This document shows positions 57,701 to 64,000 of a stretch of DNA of 64,000 nucleotides, one piece after another (positions within the stretch are counted from its first letter, which is position 1; every line of letters begins with the position of its first letter). Both the position numbers and the translations under genes were made by a program. This DNA comes from Platynereis dumerilii (lineage: Eukaryota > Annelida > Polychaeta > Phyllodocida > Nereididae). The notes under the pieces are model-generated. The model saw only the letters and a list, made by a program, of their open reading frames with translations. It ran no database searches and was not told the origin of the DNA. The stretch lies in assembly GCA_026936325.1 (NCBI GenBank), contig JAPTHN010000008.1, positions 52,741,706-52,805,705 of the forward strand, read 5' to 3'.

Positions 57701-59053
57701 GATGAGCAGTGATTAACTAATTAACATGTTGTCTCTGATTGGTGCAGCCCTTTTTGGCTGAAACTACTGTATTTGATATATCTGATTGTTTTTAATAAAA
57801 TTGCCAGTTTAAGTTTTGAAGTAAGAATTTAGTGGGAACCTGAAATCTGAGAGTTTGTCTTACTTGAAACTTTGTGAATACTTTATCAACCTACTGGATG
57901 TTTATGGATATATATGAAACACTGAAGGCAAATGGTGAAGCCTGACTTTAGACTTATGAAGTTAACTTGTCTTTTGGATTAGTTATTGTCATAGATAAAG
58001 GGAGCTTGGATAGCCCTTATGAGATGTATGGTAGCATCTGGATTAACTGGAAGTGAAATGACTGAATTTGGTCTTGATCTCAGTTGAGTGAAGCCTACTA
58101 GAAGGCTGTTGTTGACCCCAGTCTCATATCTCTATAGAAGGAGAATATTTGGGTGAGATAATGAGGCTGAATCAGTGGTGCTCAACAAGGTGTTATGAGT
58201 TCAACACACATTTACCTTAAGCTGAGATGCAGGAACCAGTGACACCACAACAGAACAGGCATGTTCGTAAACTGCTCGCCAGAATTCCACCTTTGTTTCA
58301 GCCAGGGGTGCTTGTGTTGCAATGTAGCTCCGGGGACATAGATACCCCTGCAAATAACATGATGTCTTACAAGTCACTTGACAAAGGGAACTTACTGTAA
58401 CTTTTTTGTAGTTCAATACATTTTATTACAGTCTGTCACTTTAAAAAAAAGAGTGAACCGCTGCACTGTGAAAATGGCACTTCATGTGTCATCATACAGA
58501 TGATTTGTCATGATCATACCCAATACTTTCAATGTTAATTTGATTTCAGGAGACTTATCCTTCTTGTTGGTGACAGCCAAACGAAAGGATAATACATCTG
58601 ATTTTCACTCTGAAGTCAGTTATGACAAGTCAAATGGCCTTCGCTTGATCATGAATTAAATAATCATTGAGTATACATTGTAATCAAGCATCAATCTCTG
58701 TGGCAGTGACATACACATTACAGAAATGTTTTCTTTTTTTTGCCTACTTACATCCACAAATACTGCATTGATGTATGGACTCTTGCCTTGATCATCGACC
58801 TTTAACTTGACGGCATACTGTTCAGCTGTAAAAGGAGGAGCAATGAAGTGACAGGAATTGTTGATTTATATTGGCATAATGCAATGTTATACATTTAATT
58901 AACTCCCTCTACATAGTTCTGTCATGCACTATTTTTCTTACTTATCTTAGCCTCACCTGGGAGAATTGTATTGCCGCGATTTTTCTTGAGGTTTTCTTCG
59001 ATTTTGGCCCTTGGATCTTCTTTGGCAGCTGGTGTGTTTCTGTTGCAAATTTC
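54784..59053 (-). CDS. Receptor-type tyrosine phosphatase, 3' exons: pseudophosphatase domain D2
   Basis: Seven exons (minus): 59053-58957, 58825-58752, 58347-58216, 56651-56514, 56113-55977, 55527-55392 and 54867-54784 (stop TGA at 54786-54784). All have GT/AG sites and compatible phases. They read AKIEENLKKNRGNTILPG, YINAVFVD, GYLCPRSYIATQAPLAETK, ADEVYFPLNKDETLEIGQF, ERVIQHL...TRTLVHC, LDGAQWTGVFCASLQIL and finally WQYNLLFQVAQLSLKW ending IPQRKE. The P-loop is HCLDGAQWTG: catalytic Cys kept, but the essential Arg is Trp and Ser is Leu. The WPD loop is lost in exon 56113-55977. The order C-x-DG-x-Q-x-TG-x-FCA resembles CD45 (PTPRC) D2. The 55392-55527 exon has the same 136-bp length and phases as its D1 counterpart. 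D2 probably regulates D1 or binds partners rather than catalysing. Confidence 0.93.
55010..55285. mobile_element. MITE family with GGCxACCATT ends, copy 5
   Basis: Diverged copy with AAATTATTTATTTTAAAA, CCCTGGAAATTAAATGGTCG and internal AACGCCCAGTTAAAAAATTC; lies in the last RPTP intron (54868-55391). Confidence 0.5.
55866..55945 (-). repeat. SINE tail fragment (family of 48417), inverse
   Basis: On the minus strand AATTAGCAGGCTGTGTGCTT, AAATACAGGAAGTGAAGTCC and ATCCTTCCATCC match the SINE tail at 48545-48605. In the RPTP intron 55528-55976, about 30 nt downstream of an exon. Confidence 0.65.
56688..56949. mobile_element. MITE with CAGTGATGGAAAT ends
   Basis: CAGTGATGGAAATGGGGG at the left, inverse TTTTCCATTTCCATCACTG at the right; interior GGGGGAGCTC/GAGCTCC motifs are inverted. 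In the RPTP intron 56652-58215, only 37 nt from an exon boundary. Target duplication unclear. The remaining 1.2 kb of this intron shows nothing. Confidence 0.7.
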
Positions 59054-59186
59054 CTGTGAATAGCAAACGTCAGAGGTAGGTCATAATCTTCTTTCTTCTT
59101 CAATCAATCTCAAAATGTACATGTAAAAACATGCCTGCATGGTGCTGGTGCAAGTAAATTTTTCTGTGAACAGGCAGATTATAAAA

Positions 59187-59671
59187 TTGTAAATTTGTAT
59201 GAATAAAGAGTCTTACTATCCTTCCAGCAAATTGTAGTTTGTATGAATAAAAAGTCTTACTATCCTTCCAGCAAATTGTAATTTGTATGAATAAAGAGTC
59301 TTACTATCCTTCCAGCAAATTGTAAATTTGTATGAATAAAGAGTCTTACTATCCTTCCAGCAAATTGTAAATTTGTATGAATAAAGAGTCTTACTATCCT
59401 TCCAGCAAATTGTAATTTGTATGAATAAAGAGTCTTACTATCCTTCCAGCAAATTGTAAATTTGTATGAATAAAGAGTCTTACTATCCTTCCAGCAAATT
59501 GTAAATTTGTATGAATAAAGAGTCTTACTATCCTTCCAGCAAATTGTAATTTGTATGAATAAAAAGTCTTACTATCCTTCCAGCAAATTGTAATTTGTAT
59601 GAATAAAGAGTCTTACTATCCTTCCAGCAAATTGTAAATTTGTATGAATAAAGAGTCTTACTATCCTTCCA
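59187..59671. repeat. 44-46-bp minisatellite in an RPTP intron
   Basis: Eleven copies of a unit containing TTTGTATGAATAAAGAGTCT and TACTATCCTTCCAGCAAATT, alternating 44 and 46 bp (AATTGTAATTTG versus AATTGTAAATTTG). Lies in the intron 59054-60208. A related GGAAGGATAGTAAAGAC occurs once at about 60177, a possible seed. Confidence 0.92.
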
Positions 59672-59957
59672 TAAAGTATATGGAAAACTTTTTTTTTTCT
59701 TGTTTTTGTGCTTGAATGCAGATTTTGTTAATCCAGACAGAACTTTGTTTATTGACTGAAACAAACCTAGGCCTAATCAAATTTACCATCATCTTATGCA
59801 TCATGTACAAGAAACACCGTATATGTAATATGTTATATGACTATTCTGAAGATCTGAACACTACATCACTTGCCGACACTGCATCATACTGTATGTTATG
59901 GCCAATAACAGTATCTCAGCTATATGATGTGTCATACTATTCTTGGCCAGATTTCAT

Positions 59958-60151
59958 CATAGGCGTATGGGAGGGGGCCAGGGGAAAAAGCAAGATACGG
60001 GCAAAAAGGCAAAAGAATTTGGGCAGAGTGTCAATCAAAACTATTGAAAATTAATGATTTCTTCATTAAACATGGTATTAAATCTGGCTCTTGAAATTCG
60101 GGCAAATGTCGCTCGCCCCCTCCCAAAAATCGCATGCGCCGTGCGCCTATG
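59958..60151. mobile_element. hAT-type MITE with CATAGGCG ends
   Basis: CATAGGCGTATGGGAGGGGG and inverse ending CCGTGCGCCTATG; 8-bp flanks GATTTCAT/GATTTCAC match at 7 of 8. In the RPTP intron between the D1 linker and the first D2 exon. Confidence 0.78.
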
Positions 60152-60208
60152 GATTTCACATTCCACATACTTTCTGGAAGGATAGTAAAGACAGCACCCT
60201 GATAGTAC

Positions 60209-63200
60209 CTTGAACTGGGTCACTCCCCTTGGAGGCATCTTGCCATTAGCTGCCATCAACGAAGGAAGAATACGGGGGAAATCCGAACACTTGATGTCAG
60301 TTGGTCCAACGGTCACCCATTCATGGAGTGCTTGATACAGGCACTGGTATTGTTTCTGCCATGGAACATACAATTGAATTAAGACAAGAATTCTAATTGA
60401 AATTATTAGTAGCAAGGCTCAGTAGCGTCAGTGTAGGTGGGGCTAGTGACCAAAGCATGTTCTGCAGAGAAAATTTTGCAGATTCCACGGGACACCGTTC
60501 TTCAAAGGCTTCAGCCCAATTTGTCCCACCACCTTAAAATGGAACTGACGCCCAAGGCAAGGCTAAGGGTATTTACAGTTAGCTAATTTAGAACTAATTG
60601 GGTAAAACAGTGAATTGATTTTGTGTATAGAGATTTTTCATCAAAAGCGGTTTCTAGTAGACCTAGGCCCTAAATAATTTTAAACTATCATTGACAATAC
60701 CAAAAAAAAGAAAATAATTTAATATAGAATCTATTCATTCTAGAGCACACTTTTGGTAAAAAAAACTCTTCCAGCACATAGTGAGAAAAATTGTTAAAAG
60801 TTAAGTATAAAATAATGATAAATATTACCAGAACGTGTTAAATATTACAACAAATAAATTGTTACAAAATGACAGCTGTATAACAATTGACTTACAATGT
60901 TTTGGATCATTGAAGGCCTCTGTCTGCGCAGTCGTGTCAGACATCTGTGCAGATCAGTGGCCCTGTACATGAGGATGTCTTCAAGCAGAATGTCGAGGGC
61001 TATGAAGGTGCCTGTCCTACCAACTCCAGCGCTAGAAATGGAAATATATTGGTGACAAGTTGTGAGAGAGCAGCGGCAATAGGCCATATAGCCCAAACAA
61101 AACAGTTGATTCTGATGTAACATGCAGGCACAAAAAAAAAATTCTTCAAAAGATGCTAGAGTTCTTCAAGGAATAAAAAGCTTGGACAATGTCTAATCTA
61201 CTAATAAACATTAGGCAAACAGGGCCGTAGAGACAGTGGTTACTCTTTTTTTTTAATACACTAGTAAATTTACAGAAGTGACAAGACATCCATGCCCTGT
61301 TGCTTGATAATTCTTGATAATTTATGTGAAAATAGCGCTAATATTTAATACGCAAAAACGATATTGTGAGCAGGAACAATACATATATTCTGATTCTAAT
61401 TCATACCTGCAGTGCACCACAACCGGAGCTCTAGAATTCCTGAGGACGATGTTGATTTTTGTTCGGAAATTTAGAAGGGCGCTTGGGAATAGAGGAACTC
61501 CTTTGTCCGGCCACGTCCTGAAGTGGAAGTGCCACACATGTCGGATGTCCACGTCATTTTGAACATCCTTCAATTAAATTATTAAAACAATTTGATAAAA
61601 TATTTCTGTGAAATACTGATAAGTAAACTGTCAGTGAAAGGGAGGGTATGAGAAGCTGTCAGCCCTGTCTGTACGGGTAGCTTACGGGTCTGTCAGTGGT
61701 AGGCTAATTCAGTGGGATGCCAGTCACTTGTTGGCAAGACAGACTTGCTTAAGAGTTGAAAGGGATTAAGGTGGGCGATTAATTTGTCAATAAGTCAAAA
61801 ACTAGTAATATAATCAAAGACAATGTCATCAAATGGCCTGGGCCATTGCAGACTATCTGCAAAGAGGAATCCTCAGTGGTATCTGCAAAGATACTACCTA
61901 GAAAATCATTAAAAGAGTATTAATTGTTAATACTTTTTATGCTCTTTTGTCTTCGTTTTTGACACCTGTGAGGAATATACTTGAGAATCTGTGATTTTAC
62001 CATTGTTGTGATTTTACCTTTAAGCTTTGTTGGAAAACAGTGAACAAATAACCCTTGTAAAATATCTTTGAAATAAAAATTAATAATCAATTTGATTCAC
62101 CTTCTTGATCATGAGTTTGCTCACAGTTGTAGTGTGGGAGCGTTCTTCCTTTGTGCATCTCACCATTATGTCGTCATACTTTGCAACTTTGCCTTGCCGG
62201 GGCCAGTACTGATGGCATTTGCGCTGAAATTTAATCAGAAATATCAATCAATATAAAGACAGAAATATCAATCAAAATATAGACAGAAATATCCGGTCTG
62301 CTTCCCTAAAAAGTTCTGCTAATATACCTGTTTTCCCTCGACGAGATTGGTGAGCATCACAATGTGCTGTGTCTTCTCCTGCCAAATCATGTGCCAGAAA
62401 TCACACAGCCCTTCGGCATTAGGGCCTGTGTTGAAAATAGATGGAGAGAAGAACAATTAATGGATACAAATACAAAGATAAGAAATTTTAAAATGGTCAT
62501 GAAGACAAAGATTCTGACATATACAAATAATGAGAAAGAAGTTCTAAAAAATACCTTGAGCTGCAATAAATTGTTTCACCCGAAGTGTCTGAAATATGAA
62601 TAAGACAAATTAAGGCCTAACAAAATTCCCATCAATTGTCCAATCATTACGATTCTTATATGACTCTGGCAATGTACATTACAACCTAAATCTCTTCCCT
62701 AAATCCCTTGCCCACATGAAGATACTATGAGGTTATACCATGGCTCATTCTAAGGTAAATCACTTACATTATACATATACCGCATGATATGAGTGCAAAT
62801 AAATTTTCATACTACATGATAATGAGTGCCGTATTTGTTTTATTACATGACCACCATGCCTCCATTATAATGTTCCATTAAAAAAAAAAAAATGTTGTCA
62901 AAAATAAATATATTTGAAAAAAAAAAATTTGGAAATTTTTCATTCTGTAATCTCATATTGCACTCGAGCCATGCAATATGAAAAAATCTGAAAAAAAATA
63001 TTGTAAAAAAGAGCTTTTGGAAAAAATCTCATATTGCACTCGAGCCATGCAATATGAGTTTTTATGATGTCGTCATGTGACTGATTTTGGCCAATCAGCA
63101 GTGTTCAAGCATAGAGGTCATGTAATACAAGCTACTATATAGAAAGTTAATACAAAATAAAGCGTTATATAGTCACATTGATGTAACTGGCATTGATGTA

Positions 63201-63444
63201 GTCTCTTGGCCGGCCTTTGAGTTGGACTCGGTTATGGTCATCTGCAAGAAAAATTAAGATAGATTAATGAAAACAATATGAATACTAAAACAAAACATAA
63301 TGATGAAATATTGTAATTCTCTGAAGATTTTCACATTTAAAAAAGTTTTTGCTCACAAGGGACAATGTCTTGAAATCGGTTGTGTTTCTGATTCTTGGGA
63401 TGGCTTCCTACAGTTTTTGGTAATCCTGCATCCAGTTTCACAGA
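60209..63444 (-). CDS. Receptor-type tyrosine phosphatase, 5' exons in window: active domain D1
   Basis: Seven exons upstream of D2 in the same gene (minus): 63444-63357, 63241-63177, 62588-62555 (34 bp), 62425-62328, 62223-62101, 61567-61407, 61031-60896, plus the linker exon 60355-60209. Joined they give KHNRFQDIVPYDHNRVQL, DYINASYINTLRVKQFIAAQ, GPNAEGLCDFWHMIWQ, RKCHQYWPRQGKVAKYDD, HVWHFHFRTWPDKGVP, then VVVHC across a phase-2 intron to SAGVGRTGTFIALDILLED and RLRRQRPSMIQN. The Tyr-recognition loop (NRF), WPD acid, HCSAGVGRTG P-loop and Q-loop region (RQRPSMIQ) are all present, so D1 should be catalytic. One donor (GTGACT at 63176) is weak. The juxtamembrane, transmembrane and extracellular exons lie beyond 64000, so the subtype is undecided. 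It dephosphorylates phosphotyrosine at the inner face of the plasma membrane. Confidence 0.94.
62953..63057. repeat. Duplicated 29-bp palindrome in an RPTP intron
   Basis: TCATATTGCA and TGCAATATGA flank CTCGAGCCA; the same 29-bp hairpin occurs at 62953-62981 and 63029-63057, each embedded in A-rich sequence. In the intron 62589-63176. Confidence 0.8.
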
Positions 63445-63600
63445 CTGAAAAATAGATATGTTGGGAGATAAATAAAACCATAACTGATAAATCAGCTTGG
63501 GAGAAAATTAGCAATTTTGTTCATAAACACATTGATTTGCCAGTATAGAACCACATTTTCTAGTCACACTTTTTAAAAAACACAAATTCAAGTTCAGTTC

Positions 63601-63874
63601 AGGGAAATTCCATAAAATCCAATTTGCAGATTTGAAATTTCAGCAGCTTGTGTAGCCCTAATAATATACATCAGTTATTTCATTGTTAAACAGGGATGAC
63701 CTTTTGAGGTAACTCAGCTCTTGTTGCACTTGGAGTTTTGGTTGATGGCTTGTCTGATACCCGTATTACCTGGCCTCATCCCTGTTTGACAATAAAATAG
63801 CTGTGGTGTAATGGTAGGGCGACACAAGCTGCTAAAGTGTCAAATCTGCAAATCGGACTTTACGGAATTGCCCT
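63601..63874. mobile_element. Long-TIR MITE
   Basis: Two arms of about 100 bp are inverted: AGGGAAATTCC, AATTTGCAGATTTGA and AGCAGCTTGTGT at the left recur inverted at 63770-63874; TGTTAAACAGGGATGA (63684) pairs with TCATCCCTGTTTGACA near 63777. Upstream (5') of the first recognised RPTP exon, probably intronic. No clear target duplication. Confidence 0.72.
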
Positions 63875-64000
63875 TCAAACAAAACTTTGTTTGGACTGCA
63901 CAAAATTACAGCGATGCAAACATTGTGTTCAAACTCATTTTTTTAATAACACAGCATGGTTGAAACAAAGATTTTCATGTTTCACATACAATGTACACAC

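Noticed and set aside
59528-59764. Repeat-containing minus-strand frame in the RPTP intron
   Set aside because: Translation of the 44-46-bp minisatellite.

Overview
This is an AT-rich, intron-containing, repeat-dense stretch of a metazoan genome. The gene set is a double-domain receptor tyrosine phosphatase, an ER UDP-glucuronosyltransferase, a small cluster of divergent 7TM receptors and a secreted C-type lectin. Together with CR1/L2 LINEs, tRNA-derived SINEs and a pearl-like Helentron, this suits a marine invertebrate. I lean towards a non-vertebrate deuterostome (echinoderm or hemichordate type), but the sequence alone does not settle it.

Layout. 1-2.5 kb: LINE 3' remnants. 2.5-6.5 kb (+): spliced C-type lectin gene, its second intron filled by a TA-flanked MITE and an L2-type LINE end. 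6.9-7.3 kb: possible small terminal exon. 7.7-9.0 kb: dead mariner-type transposon. 9.4-12.4 kb: hAT MITE, a minisatellite and a 412-bp-period repeat built on a 158-bp near-perfect palindrome. 12.7-18.4 kb (-): an almost intact CR1-like LINE. Its ORF1 protein carries a C-terminal NADAR domain and its ORF2 an N-terminal PHD finger; this is the most unusual object here. 19.6-20.5 kb (-): 7TM receptor 1. 20.5-38.9 kb: repeats only (triple-nested transposons with exact target-site duplications, long-TIR hAT-like elements, pearl/Helentron element, minisatellites, SINEs). 38.9-41.3 kb (+): 7TM receptor 2, frameshifted. 43.1-46.9 kb (+): 7TM receptor 3, whole, sharing even its untranslated first exon with receptor 2. 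Between them lies an L2 LINE split by a Tc1/mariner-type element. 49.9-52.1 kb (+): UGT gene whose initiator ATG is cut off by an intron. 54.8-63.4 kb (-): fourteen exons of a receptor-type tyrosine phosphatase with a catalytically complete D1 and a CD45-like degenerate D2; its 5' end lies beyond the window.

The host genes do not form an obvious pathway. The three receptors are a local duplication cluster. The rest are independent: surface recognition (lectin), xenobiotic/lipid conjugation (UGT) and signalling (RPTP). All exon joins were read by eye from GT/AG sites and matching phases; no transcript evidence was available.
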